Of a stretch of DNA of 64,000 nucleotides, positions 27,989 to 40,660 are shown one piece after another. Within the stretch, counting starts at the first letter, position 1. Each line of letters starts with the position of its first letter. The stretch is from Onchocerca lupi (Eukaryota > Nematoda > Chromadorea > Rhabditida > Onchocercidae): NCBI GenBank assembly GCA_028564675.1, contig JAOVVO010000062.1, positions 124,001 to 188,000 on the forward strand, in the 5' to 3' direction. The position numbers were made by a program, and so were the translations under genes. The notes under the pieces are model-generated. The model worked only from the letters and a program-made list of their open reading frames with translations. It did no database searches and had not been told where the DNA came from.

Positions 27989-28471
27989 AAATTTCAATCT
28001 TACAATAACAAATCTGTAACTTTGCAAATGACTGCAATAATGGAAGCAGAGAAAACTGAAGTAATCAATTTCAGAAAGATCTAAAATGAACAATTAGGTA
28101 GTACTACTAAAACTATTAGATGTTGCTAAAGAAATGCAAGAGATCCGGCCTAACAATATAAGATCGATTCATTCAAAACTATTTAATACAAATAATCCAT
28201 TAATTTAGATATTCAAATAACTATATGTAAATTAGTGGTTAAAATTTAAACTTCATATCTAAATTACTGATAATCAATAATCTAAATATCAAATAGATGT
28301 AGCAAACAGTTGACATGAAATAATTTATTTTTCAAAATAATTTGTATTAGAAAGTGCAGATTTGAACCACAGCAATACTAAAAATACTTTGATTAATATG
28401 TTGAACGGTTCTTAATCTTTCATGATGTTCAAAATGATAATTCTAAATCTCAAATAAACTTAAAAAAAAGA
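27989..28471 (-). other. Gap between CUE-like gene and RdRP start
   Basis: Short spacer of 483 bp between two same-strand genes. On the minus strand an acceptor-like TTACAG ends at 28014, 26 bases 5' of the polymerase ATG, and could accept a spliced leader. Nothing coding was seen. The spacing would allow an operon, but no sequence signal proves co-transcription. Confidence 0.5.
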
Positions 28472-28851
28472 TCACTTTTGTTCTACTGCCATTAAACGCT
28501 CTCCACTGGAGCAGTTTTCATTTACCGAACTATTCCGGATTGGTTCTGAAGATAATGATGAAGATGTTGTCATACATTGATTCCGTGTAGCTGCTAATTT
28601 GTAACCTCCGTTCATGGATTGTCCCAATGGTGAAGAACTTGACGTACTGGGCGTATCGTTCATAAATTCGAATGCCATTTCAATCATATCATCTATATTT
28701 CCATTTGCTTCTTTTAGTAGAAGATGAATTTGTTCGATGGTTAAGCATGGAAACATATCCTACAATAGTAATTAATAAAATCACTTACTTCGTATTGTAA
28801 ATAACTGATAACTATCATTTGCTTTACACTTTTTGCAACTGATAATATCAT
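28472..28851 (-). CDS. Small CUE-like domain protein (two exons)
   Basis: The terminal exon 28472-28759 starts after the acceptor ATTGTAG and encodes DMFPCLTIEQIHLLL, ANGNIDDMIEMAFEF and then a Ser/Thr-rich tail ending in a stop. The MFP motif, the spacing to the second helix and the acidic G-N-I-D turn match CUE ubiquitin-binding domains (family knowledge). An upstream exon, 28789-28851, ends at a strong GTAAGT donor in the right phase and starts with ATG, giving a protein of 116 aa. That first exon is low in complexity and contains an internal duplication, so it is the weak part of the model; further 5' exons are possible. The gene is too short for TOLLIP unless exons are missing. It lies upstream of the RdRP gene on the same strand. 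Confidence 0.6.
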
Positions 28852-31330
28852 TTGCTTTATCTTTTACTATACTCAAATAATCCGTCACTTGAGCATTTAG
28901 CCATCTTTTTGATATATTCAAACAAGAAAGATGATTCAATAACTAAGAAGATAATGAACACGAATATTGCACAGTTCTAGCTACCTTTACCTAACTTTCA
29001 TTCCTAAAATATTTATTGATAGATTTAAAATAGTTATAATGAAATAAATAAATTCACGGGAAAAAAAAAGATGAATAAAAAGGAATGTAACACGTTTAAG
29101 ATCGCTTAAGAATGCTTAAGATTCATACAATTTTCTGATATAATATTCTGATTAAAGAGATAGAATTTTGAAACTTATAATGAAACAGCAAACAGCCTGT
29201 GCGAGTAAATAAAGCTAATAATAAATGATTTCTAATAAAGTCAAATACTGAAATATTGGACTGAAAGTTTTCCAAAAATTTAGCTGATTCTAGTACTAAA
29301 TATATAGTAATTGATTTTTACGTACTGTATTAGATCCGAATGCTAAAAAAAAAAAAAAAAAAAAAATGCAATGATATGTAACAAACGTGCTATCATCGAT
29401 TATCAGTTGAAACTTACACGTATTTGCGAAATTTTCCATTCTACAGAAAACATTTTCAATCCAATATCCGCAGCTTAACACCACAAATTTCAATCGAAAT
29501 GATCACTATTGATATTAACGCCCATGCTAGTTGATAAAAAATCTGAAATATGCTAATTTTCAAAAATATGCATAATTGTTAATTATCAGAACTGAATAAT
29601 CGATTATCGAGAATTGATTAACGATTACCTTGATTAATGAAATGTAATGATTGCAGATTACTAAAATTTTAGAATTATTTCTATTCCATATTTTCTGGAT
29701 ATAATAGAATCTGATGCATTTTACCACTCTTTAAAAAATAAAAAGAGTAAAAAGAAATGAGGTTACCACATCATCTATAAACACTGATAAGATAATTACT
29801 TTCTCTTCCTATTTCTTTGATTCTGTTAAGGATTAGGGCAAAATATCAATAATTAATTATTTCAATTACTCAAATAATTATTGTTCCTGCTGAGTAAATA
29901 AAAATTGATAACAACGGTGAAAGAGTGAACTATTCCTGTATTCTGATAATCAATTATTTCATAAGTGGAAACTCAAAGTAATTTAAACAATCATTAAAAA
30001 CTCGAGTTAAAAAAAAACTAAACCAAGGTCGATGACACAAAATACAAAAAAATAATCACTCAACCAGTTCTTTGTAGACAGGCTCTCTTTTTCATAAATT
30101 TGAATTTCAGAACTTCGATATCAAACTGAATCATTGAGATATGAAGTGGGACGAAAGAATTTTTTTGAATGTAAACCGAAAATAATTTATATTGTTGTGT
30201 CTTATATAGAGAAATTTGGATGCAAGAAACATACGACTTTTTTATAAACAAATATATTTTTATCAAATACAATTTTTGTTTTCGAAAAATTGGCAGAAAA
30301 ATAGATAAAGAGCAAACGAATAAACATCAATACAAGGCGTCAAAAATCAATTCATCAATTACATCAATGAATAATTACCATGAAAAATTGAATAGAATAG
30401 ATATATTGAATTATGTTTAGGAAGCAAGAGGATTTTTTTCACAATTCACTTGCAAATGAACTCTCTTTTTTCCCCTCTCATTTCTTCCCTTTTTGAATAT
30501 TACTAAATTTGTGAAAAATAGATAGTATGGAATCATTCAGTGTAATATATTACTAAAAATTCGAAATAAATAGGGAAATCATCCAATTAAGGATAGTCGG
30601 CTCGAATTATTTATCTAAGATTTAGTGGCGAATATATTCTTATCCTCAGAAAGCTGATACATGAATATAAATTGATGAAGTAGAAAGTTATTAATTACCG
30701 GAAATTTGACTATTAAATGATCAAAGAAACCGACGGTTTCACCAAATTATAATTTACCATTTCTAGAATTTTCGGCTATTCGAAATAATTAAATTTACAA
30801 AGACATTGCTGAATATTTCTTCATAAATTTAATTTCCACGTGCAATCAATAATGGTGTTCTGCATACAAATACCTGGAAGATCTTTAAAATCCCTCAAAA
30901 GAAATTATTTTTTAAACGATTACAATTATTTTTTTGACAAAATAATAGCTTGAAAAAATAAAAAGTAAAGCATAACTTAAAACGGAGAATTATATGATAA
31001 TCATAATTTATCAAAGTTCACTAAAATCTTATCGAACCAACTTCAAAATAAGAAAAAGACAGAGAAAAATTAGTAATGGAAGCATGAATAAATAAATATG
31101 TACATGATTAATATTATAATAATAACTATTTGTAATTTGGAAAACTCCAAAACATGAAATTTGTGTCAGTAGCATCACGCAGTTATACTGCTTTGTTAAA
31201 CATTCTTCTTCCAAGCTGCAAACACTCATAATTCTGTATCAACACTTTTCAACAAACATTTTCATGACATAAGTCTTCGCAATAATTTTCCTGGATATTC
31301 ATCTGTGATAATGAGCAAAAGAAACTCAAA
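28852..31330. other. Intergenic region, MKK7 / CUE-like gene
   Basis: About 2.5 kb, AT-rich. It should contain the 3' UTR of the MKK7 gene and the 5' flank of the CUE-like gene. A possible acceptor and mini-exon on the minus strand near 29420-29450 (ATGGAAAATTTCGC before a GTAAGT donor) do not join in phase to the CUE exons. No other gene was seen. Confidence 0.6.
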
Positions 31331-34300
31331 TCAACTCTGGACGATGCTTTGATACCAACCAGCAACATCTACTTTCGCAGTTTCATAGTGGACCACCCAA
31401 TCATGTTGCTGAAATAAAACTCTATAAAATTACGGAAAGGGAAAATTATGCATCTTTTTCTAATTTAAAAAGCTGATTTAGTAAAAGTGGCAACTGAAAA
31501 AATAAGTTACTCATACGAAAACAGATTTTAGCCTATTTCTGTTCGAATGATAATATCTGCACTGTCATGATAGACAAGAGATGTCATGAAATAGATAGCA
31601 TAACATACAGTTGTTTATCTAGCAAACTGCCTAGTCCGCACACTTGCTTGAATCTACATCATTATCACAATATACTTTTCTTCAAAAATTAAAATTTGAT
31701 GAAGGTAGTTAATGTTATCTTGATTAGTTCAAGAAATTAATCCAAATAAATAAATGAACAAATAATTATTAAAAGTATATAAGAATCTTCAGAAATATAC
31801 CAAAAGTTCCTTATACTTTGGTCGAAAATGATAATCCTTTGTAAGGCAAAGACGAAGAAAATCACAGAACATTGGGGAAAATCCTTCTTCGGGTTGTAGC
31901 ACCGGTGGCGGATCAGAAACAATTCGTGAAAGTACTTCAAATTCACTATTACAACCATGATAGGGATATTCACCTTTGGCCAACTCGACCAATGAAATTC
32001 CGATACTCCAAACATCAGCCCGAACATCATATTCCTCTTGTGCTTCTAAGCGTTCAGGCTATAATTATAAACAAATATAACATTGGAAGAAAATACAAAA
32101 TGAATGACTTAGCGTCATAATCGTAGATACTATTGAACGGTAGAAATGAGCTTAGCCTATCAACTTTGTTCCACTATTTTATTTCTCTCTACAACAATTT
32201 CTTCAGTAGAAGAGTTTTCAGCAACTAACCGACATATAAGCGGAACAACCAGCCGTACGTGTTCGAGCCATTGAATCAACTAAACGTCCAGCAATACCAA
32301 AATCACATAATTTAACCGTACCATTCAAGTCGAGTAAAATATTCGATGGTTTTACATCACGATGAATAATATTCTGCAATCAAATCTTAAAATTTCAATA
32401 ACACTCCCAGGAAAATAATAAACAGCTTGTTCTTTAGATCACTTCTCATTTCCACTTAGCTAGGCCTCGGGAATTACATAAATAATCAGCCAAACAAAGA
32501 ATAAAAATGAAGCGATTTGATGAGCAGCGTCATTTCTTTTTTACAAGAAGTTTAGATAGAGTCGTATTTGTATTATACCATCTCTGTTACTGTAAATATC
32601 GTATTTCGTATTATACCGTTTACAGTAGTGCTACATCTATATTATTAATTCTGCCGTTTTAAAGAAATTCTCTTAAAATCATAAATCATCTTGCATTAAC
32701 ATACTAGAAATTACTTGGCCTCTTCCTAATTATAAGAAACTTGGTTTATTTTTAATGAAACAGCACTTCCAACTCTGCATCTTATTCTTTTTTGAAGCAA
32801 CAGAATACAGAAAATCGCAAATAAAAATAAATCCAAGATGATTACTACCTGAGTAACTTTTAAATAATCCAGAGCTTTTATGATTGAAACAGCCATTTTG
32901 CCAAGAATATCTTCCGGAAAACCACCTTGCACACGTTTGGAAAGTTTATCCAAACATGTTGCCATTAATTCCATGCAAATCAACACTTCAAACTGAAATT
33001 TTTGCAATCTATTTCCAGATGTCTCATTCACTCGAATATCACAAACACAAAACGTTGGATTTTGATAAAGCTAGAAAAAAGTTTTGTTGAGGTGCTATGA
33101 GATAATATTACAAATTTCAAACTTTAATTTTATTCAATAGTTCAAATCCACGCTGATAATGCATTATGATAAGAAAAAGAAAGAGAAGAAAAAAAAATCT
33201 ACGTAAAAACGAATGAAGTCTTGAAAAAAGATTTTTTTATCTATATATTATTACGTACACAAGAAAAAAAAATTGTATAGGATATGAAAAGAACAATGCC
33301 TACATCAGTAATAAAGCACCCATAACATCGTACAATATGAGGACAGTCATGTGAACGAAGCACCACTTCCAAATCCATCAGAACACGTTTGTTTTCTTCT
33401 GCTACCGACGTTACAACCATTTGCTTAAAAGATTAGAAAAAATTGTAGATGGATGATAAAATAGTTATAAAAAATAGTGATCTCTAAATCATCAAATTGA
33501 TAGTTTTTCTTCCAGAACAACTTGGAAGAAGCGCTGCAACAATTATGATTCTTCAAAAATTTTCCGGAGACACCATGTTCGTTAAATTAATGAGTCACAG
33601 AAGCAATGCAACCTTAACAGCCATAATCGTTCCAGTCTGTTCGAACCGGGCTTTATACACAACACCGCAAGTACCGGAACCGAGTTCTCCTATTCTTTTT
33701 AGACTTTCTTTCGTTGTTTCATATACAGTTTTCATAATGGTTATCCGACCCGATAACCTCTTGATTTCCGCCAAACGTTTAGTCAACTGAAAATTTCGAG
33801 AGATAAAAAAGATTATGAGAAAGTGAAAGTGAACACTTATACAATTACACACATATATCTTATATCTAATTTTAATTTCTTTGATTTATCTCAATTTGTT
33901 TTAACCAGATTAGTTCCAACTTTGTATCGGATATGTTTAAATTCATGATAAAAAAAACCCCCCATTTTTTTCCCTTTTTCAGATAAAAAAAAAAAAAAAA
34001 TGAAAATCAAATAACATGCCGCATCATCAGCGGTATTGACGTGCGAAGACTGAGAAATAGTTGTTGGTAATTCTGGAAGATTTCGACGAGGTGCTCCATC
34101 AGCTGCAAGAAACTTTTTCAAATATTTGCAATACTAAAATCTATTTGCATAGTTCGCAAAAGAATTATTTTTGCACAATGTATCTGATAGTTAGCTAATA
34201 CATCACACTTCAGATATAAAACCATAATGATATGTCAACTATGGAACTAAATTACTTTTGGTTATTTTTGCGTAACATGTAATGATATATACTTTTTGAA

Positions 34301-34891
34301 ATAGCAACAAATAAATACTAGAAAGATTACATTGTCTAATTTAAATCTATCCTTATACAAGTTTATACATAATTATCACTTCAATTATTCTTTCGTTCTT
34401 TTCTTTTTCTTCTTTCAAAATGAATATAAAATTAGCGCACGAGAAGAGAATTTTAAGTAGTACTTGATAGTTTAAAAAATACCAATAAATAAATAAATGG
34501 AAAAATGAAGTCCTTATTTTCGTAAGTGATTTGTTTTTTCTTTCTTTTTTTAATGGCTTCAAGTATAAATGAAATTCTTAGCAACTTTTTGCTCTTTGGA
34601 AAGAAAATTTCATAATACATTCAAGAAAAAAAAAAGAAATGTAAAAAATCCTTTTTTTTTTTGCTTCATTTTGAAAATATTGTGAATAAGTTGTTTTTGT
34701 AATAAATAACATATTTACCCATATTTCTTCGTGGAAGTGGATTTGTTTGCGGTGGAAATGAGCAGCTTGGATTTGGGAAAGGTCGTGAAATTTGTGTCGC
34801 TTGTGGTCCAACACTGGAAGACCTACGCGAGGCAAAAATATGCCTCGTTAGTGGAACAAATCTTACCTGCTTCCATCGCCGTATTCGACAT
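31331..34891 (-). CDS. mek-1: MAP kinase kinase, MKK7 / MEK-1 type (9 exons)
   Basis: Dual-specificity kinase that phosphorylates JNK-type MAP kinases in stress signalling (family knowledge). Seen: Gly-rich loop GELGSGTCG (about 102-110), MAVK lysine (127), the MKK7 signature CMELMATCLDKL, HRDVKPSNILLD (219-230), DFG (239-241), activation-loop Ser249 and Thr253 in DSMARTRTAGC, and the C-terminal HYETAKVDVAGW that matches MKK7 rather than MKK4. Exons: 34867-34891, 34719-34813 (or to 34822), 34016-34102, 33613-33786, 33304-33423, 32849-32992, 32230-32373, 31801-32058, 31331-31408. This gives 374 aa (377 with the longer exon 2), slightly shorter than vertebrate MKK7. An acceptor lies 9 bases 5' of the ATG (34899-34900) and could take a spliced leader. 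The kinase exons are very secure; exons 1-3 rest on phase agreement alone. Confidence 0.93.
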
Positions 34892-36889
34892 TCAAATTCT
34901 GCAAAATGATTAAAAGTATAATATTAATTTATGGAGAAAACAAATGATTAATATCAACGATTAATTTAGTTCATTAATATATTAATACTTTGAATGGTAT
35001 TTTTAAGTTAAACTCAAAAATTGACATACTTCAGTTGCGTATTGCAACTGTGTGATAATTGTATCAGAAATCAAAGAAAAGAATGATAAAATTTCGAAAT
35101 ACTTGAAACTATTTGCATCAGCAATTGGAAGAGAAAGAAAGGAAAATGAAAATGAAGTATTCGAAAAAGACTGAAAAAGTTTCCGAAATAATATATGTCA
35201 TCAAAGATTAGAGAGAAAAACAGAAGAAAAAGAAAGTCGTAAAATGAATGATAGAATTTGAAAAGAAGTGCTGAAAACTGAAAACAGTACGTCGCGACCG
35301 GTTTGACGCAACTGATAAGAGAAAAAAGAATTCGAGACTGACAATAAGAGGTTAATATTCAAATTGCGAATTATCAGGTGAGAACTTTTTTAGTTTCGAT
35401 AAATTGATGGGAAAGTTGTTCCGCCTGTTTATTCTTGGTATGGCAGTGAATATTGCGGTAAAAGGAATTATTATACGTCTTGTGGATGCATTAATGTCGC
35501 AAATAAACAAACGAAGTCGTAAATCTTGGAAATATACAATATCCATCCAAGTTTATTTAATGAACAATAATTGATACTCATATTTCTCAAAAAATCAAGA
35601 ATTTTTGTCATGAATAATGATAACAAAAACATTACACATTCCGGGAAAATCAAACTTTTTTAATTAATAACAAAGACATTCCAGAAAATGAAACTACAAC
35701 TAATTACTAAAGAAAATTAATGAATCCTTCGTAAGATCATAATGTTGCAGATTATTGAATTTTAACTTTTCACTTTCTTTTTTCTTTTTTTTTCACATCA
35801 TTTGTGACATCTGCTTTGTTTTAGTTATTCAAAATTCCTTTAACATTAATTATTATCTAAGATAGTTTATTTGGAAGGAAATAAATCAAATGAATTGAAA
35901 AAAATTTAGAAATTCGAAAAAATTCGGAAATAATTAAGGGAAATATTCATTGACAATTATTTTTTCCGAAATCAATCAATTTCGAAGGAAAAAAAAAGAA
36001 AAACTAACCTCGTATTCGTTGATGTAACGGTATTGTTTGTTCCATGAAAGACAAAAATTTGATGATAATGATTGATAATGAAATTTTTCGATTAATTCCT
36101 TTATTTTGTCGTTTTTTGTCGAATAATTTGATGATAAAAATTTCGAGAATTGACGAAGTGTTTTAAGCTTACACTTCGTAAATAATAGTAGTAATATATC
36201 GTTATTTCTTTCGTTTTTACGATTGTTTATTTTCGCCATTTATTGAAGAAATAAAAAAAAAAAAAAAAAAGAAATTCGATGAGAAATGGAAATATGGCGC
36301 TTCTTCTCTTCTTTTTTTTTCTCCAATTTGATTGTATTTTTTTTTTCTTTTTTATCTTTTCATTTGGATGGAAGATTTAAAAAAAGGCAAAGCAAAGAAA
36401 GAATAATTTTTGAAATAAGCAAATAATTTTGATAGAAAAATTATAGGATGCGTTTCAGTTGATGAATATGACGAGGAAAATGAATGGAAGAAATTGGATA
36501 AAGATAGAATACGATGAGAGTAGTATTATTGTCATCGTTGTCGTTGTGGCTCGCTCTTCGGTCCATCTTGTGCCATCCGTTTTGAGGATAGTAAATGAGC
36601 ATTAGCAATTGGGACATAGATTTTGAGCGATATTGCTTGGCTCTTGCTATTGCTTCTGCTGCTTGGCTATTTATTGCTATTTGCAATCCTTAAAAGGGTT
36701 AGTTAAAATTTTGCTTAAATTTGCTGATCAAAATCTATAATACTGCTATAGAAATATACGTCTATGTCTAGTAGATCATAACGAATAGAAGGATAAGACG
36801 AGAAGAAAATAACATTTTTCCTCCTCTAATATATTAGCTTAAAAAAGCTTCTTGCTACGCTTATCAATATCGACCCATATATTGCTTCT

Positions 36890-36962
36890 ACATGCGTACA
36901 CTCACTCGTACACCCATGTACACACACTCATACACTCACACACACACACACACACACACACA
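36890..36962. repeat. CA microsatellite with imperfect flank
   Basis: An imperfect stretch of CACT, TACA and CACA units leads into about 14 uninterrupted CA dinucleotides at 36935-36962. Confidence 0.95.
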
Positions 36963-37915
36963 TAAAGATGATCACAAACAGCTAGAAGGAATAGTAGTAG
37001 TGTGACACTTTTTACTGTCCATTTATCCCGATGTCACACTCATTTATTGCTATTTAAGCTATAAAAATGGAAGTAATGGATTTTAGTTGAAATATATTTC
37101 GAAAAATTTTAATGACTAAATTCAGTAAAGCTATCTATCTAGGGAATTATTTTTTTCTTTCCAATTGAATGTTTTTAAAAATTTTTGGAATACAGAAAAT
37201 TAGTATGAAAGAAGAAAAAAGGACGAAATTTATTTTGGTTGATCAATATTGCATGCGATCCAACAAATCATTGCTATTGAAAAGCTATTTTATATTCTGA
37301 AAAAGATTTGCGTCATCGATCGCTACAGAATTTGATTCATATAAACATTCATTAAGTTTTCTTTACTGATAAAAATTACGATAAAACTGAAATTCTGCAA
37401 GAGTCTGGAAGTTATTTCAAAGAATTTTCCTTTCTTCTTCTTGGGTTAACCTCCAGTTTATTCTTCTCCGATTAACCTATATACATGGAAAGAAAGATTG
37501 ATTACAAGTTTATCTCGCATTATCATTCATAATTTTGATTTCATGACAAATTGATAGCATGTTTCACAAAAAAACTCAAATATATCATTTTTTCCGCCAA
37601 TTTTGATAAAGTATATGAAGAAATTTTAAAAAATCGTTGCAATAATTTTGGAAAACAAAAAATCTGTTTATGTGAATCTTTCAGATCATTTTAATAGAAT
37701 TTTATTATAAACAAATCAAAAAAAATATTCTTGCTTATTCGAAAATGAACTTTACTAAATATAGAAATTTTAATTTCATCTGGCATATCATCACCTATTA
37801 TCATCAATAATATTGTCCGATCAATCCATGAAATTGAATATTAATAATAATGCTGGTGCATACAATACAAATCCGGTTTTATTTCATTTGAAAAAATTTA
37901 ATAATAATTTGATTA

Positions 37916-38110
37916 TCGATTCCATAATGAATCAGGCGATTTTTCCATCGTCTAGTTATTACGAGTTTAGAATTATCATATCATGATGATGAAAGAACTG
38001 AATAATTGTGATATTATTGTTAACTTAATTATATAGGAATTTATAAATGCAAATGAAAATAAATGAATTTCGTTTAATTTTTGATAATTATAATTCCATC
38101 AGTAATTCCT
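37916..38110. repeat. Diverged duplication, copy 1
   Basis: This stretch begins ATCGATTCCATAATGAAT and continues with TTATCATATCA, GATGATGA, GAAAATAAAT and a TTCxTTTAAT block. The same words occur in the same order at 40496-40660. The two copies flank the small secreted-type gene at 38373-40358. Similarity is patchy, so the duplication is old. Confidence 0.55.
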
Positions 38111-38372
38111 ATCAGTATGATCTTATCAGCATGAATTATGCATTGTTTTTCGCATTTTCTCGCATTATACATTGTATTCAAATTGCTTCAGATTTTCGAA
38201 ACTTTCGTTTGATTTGAAATAATAAAACATAACTTTATTGTTATTATATCTTCATATGGCGAATCATAAATTTAAATTTTGAGAAATTGTTTGCTAATTT
38301 AAGTGTGAGAATTTTTTTCAAGTTTATAGCAATAAGATTGAGAAATTTAATTCAGCAATAAAGTTGGAAATT

Positions 38373-40358
38373 TTAATCCATTTCTTCTATATTTGCATCA
38401 TCACAGTTTTCCAGAAAATTGTTCGAAATAAATGTCAGCAATGCAAATATGTTGTTGTCATTCAGCACAGAGCGAGAAGCAAACTGAAATTTCTTGAATA
38501 AATCATTCACATCTTGATTTTTATTCATTTTTAAGAGCAGCTATAGCTATGCACAATTTAAAATCCTTTTGGCACTTTCGATTCCTTCGTTTATATAATC
38601 GTTTAATTATGCAACAAATTCATAATATCTTCTATGGTTGGAAGCAATGGAAATTTAGGATTGACGATATTATCATTCAAAGAAATACGAGAAATTGCAA
38701 CAACAACATGGCGAAAAATTACGAAAATATTTGATTTTCTCAATTTTTGAATATCGAAATCTTTACAATAATAATGTCTTCATTTAGCATATTTTATAAA
38801 ATCAATAGGTTTTAGTAATTTAATCAGTACTTACAAATACTCCTTCAGGAATTGCATCGATCAGTTGTTCTCTCTCTACATCGAAAAGTACTAAGTAATC
38901 TGCGATTGAATCTCTTTTCACTATGCCTTCCTCAATCTGTAGAATATGGAGATTAATTTTTTAACACATAAAATTTTCGAAATTTCCAAAACTAAAATTA
39001 AGAGTTGTATTTGTAAGTCTTAAGTGACTATCTTTTCTGTTATAAAAATTTTTTAAATTTCGTTTATCGAATAATCTAGAACAGTCATAATTGTAAATTT
39101 CGACTTACTTCCTGGATTAATTTTTTTTGGAGTGTACAGTTGGATTCCTGTTGCTTCAAAAGATCCAATATTTCCCTTATCTGAATATATTTTGCTATTA
39201 CATTATTTTGAAATATTCTGTTGAATTGATCAGTAAGTCTATTATAAAATTTCATTATCAAAATCAATTTAGTATAACTTCTAAACAAAACATATGCAAA
39301 AGTTTATCTCTAAAACGAGACAAAATGCTCAAACAATTGCCCAGCATATCTAAATTATTCAGTTAGAATTTTGTCTCATATAAATTTTATCTACTGCCCT
39401 GTCTTTTACAATTCATCTTCGAAACATACTTGAATAAAGTAAGTCAAATAAGTTTCGATATTTAAGAAAATTGTAAAAAAAATATGAAAATTTGTTCATG
39501 AATGAGAAAAAAATATGTTTCATTTTCTTTGTAATGACATACCAGTAGTAGTATTTTTCTTTTATCAATGCAATGTTTATAAAAAATATAATCTGCTTAT
39601 ATAAATAAAAATGTAAATGTTTGTTGCGACTTTTGACATAATTTTCAAATTCGTCACCGACTGATTTGAAATTTTCATGCAACGTTGCATTCGAATGGGC
39701 TCATATTGTTTTTAAATGAACATACCTACTTTTTTTTTACCCGTCATATCTTTGACAAATGAAAATAAGTGAGCGGACATTTTTATTCATATAAACTAGT
39801 TGGACCGGCACTCAGAATGTGGTCAGGTCCACTTCAAATTCTAAATTCACTTTGTAAGGATAATTGTTACAAAAAAAAAAAAAAAAAAACTTGCCAACTT
39901 CACATTTTTGCTAGATATCTTAAAGAATTAAGCATAATGATGTGTAAATGATAGCTTATTTTGTAATTAATAATAATAGTTCGGTGGATTTAATATTAAT
40001 TTGTCATTCTTTCGGTAAAAGATTTTGGAAGAAATTCAAGAATTATAAAATATGAAACAAATGGCATTCTTATATTAAAAATACATTACCTCTGCTTTGA
40101 CATCGATTGCTTGAGTTTGCGTTGTTGTTGATGGAGTTTGTGTCGTTGTTCCTGAAAAGTATTTAATGTTTTCTGTTGAAAACAATAACTGCACAAAAAA
40201 ATTTGAGGAAATTCCTATTTTAAATTCAAAGAAATACTACTTCTGAAAAATTGCCAAAAGTCCACAGACTGTTCCGGAATTTGTCCCGAAGTTTGTCCAA
40301 CGTTTATTTCATTATAGAAAAAAATCAAACAAATGTTGAGTGCACCAAGGAATTGCAT
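38373..40358 (-). CDS. Unrecognised 154-aa protein with signal-like N-terminus (5 exons)
   Basis: I do not recognise this protein. Exons: 40241-40358, 40090-40151, 39109-39180, 38835-38936, 38373-38483; all junctions agree in phase, three of four donors are GTAAGT or GTAATG, and acceptors are good. The ATG is 9 bases past a TTTCTAG acceptor (40368-40369), as for a trans-spliced first exon. Seen: a hydrophobic start MQFLGALNICLIFF (signal peptide likely), a Thr-rich segment TTTQTPSTTTQTQ (possible O-glycosylation), a helical, charged middle (IREILDLLKQQ, LIQEIEEGIVK), one N-C-T sequon, two cysteines after the signal and an acidic C-terminus ending NIEEMD. It is probably secreted; function unknown. 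No expression evidence is available from sequence. Confidence 0.75.
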
Positions 40359-40495
40359 AATAACTTCCTAGAAATATATCTTTTTATTGTTTACTTGAAA
40401 TTACTTACCAAAAATAGTTATAAAAGCACACTTTTGTCTAATCAACACAGCGATTATTGTCATTCTAATAAAATTATAATCTATAGAACAGGAAT

Positions 40496-40660
40496 ATCGA
40501 TTCCATAATGAATTTATGCGGAATTTTTTATCCAATCATTATAAATTGAAATTATCATATCACGTATGATGATAAAAAAAATGGGTAGTTAATTATGAGA
40601 GAATGAAAATAAATAATTCTGTTTAATAATTCTTCGGTAATAATAATTTCATTAATAATT
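40496..40660. repeat. Diverged duplication, copy 2
   Basis: Partner of 37916-38110: it shares ATCGATTCCATAATGAAT at its start, then TTATCATATCA, GATGATAA, GAAAATAAAT and a TTTAATAATT block in the same order. It lies just 5' of the small secreted-type gene. Confidence 0.55.

Larger units (their letters stand above)
34892..38372. other. Intergenic region upstream of MKK7
   Basis: About 3.5 kb. It should hold the MKK7 promoter and the 3' UTR of the next minus-strand gene. It contains a CA microsatellite (36935-36962), several long A/T runs and an 81-codon open frame on the minus strand at 36441-36686 without clear splice sites or known similarity. No supported gene was found. Confidence 0.6.

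Noticed and set aside
29296..29493. Minus-strand open frame with MENFANT before a GTAAGT donor.
   Set aside because: It ends in phase 1, which would create a stop when joined to the CUE exon, and the rest is a poly(T) product.
32993..33070. Longer 5' version of the MKK7 exon starting at 33070 (LYQNPTFCVCDIRV...).
   Set aside because: It would insert 26 residues into a conserved kinase segment. The TTTCAG acceptor at 32993-32995 gives the family-typical ITD-FEVLICMELM join.
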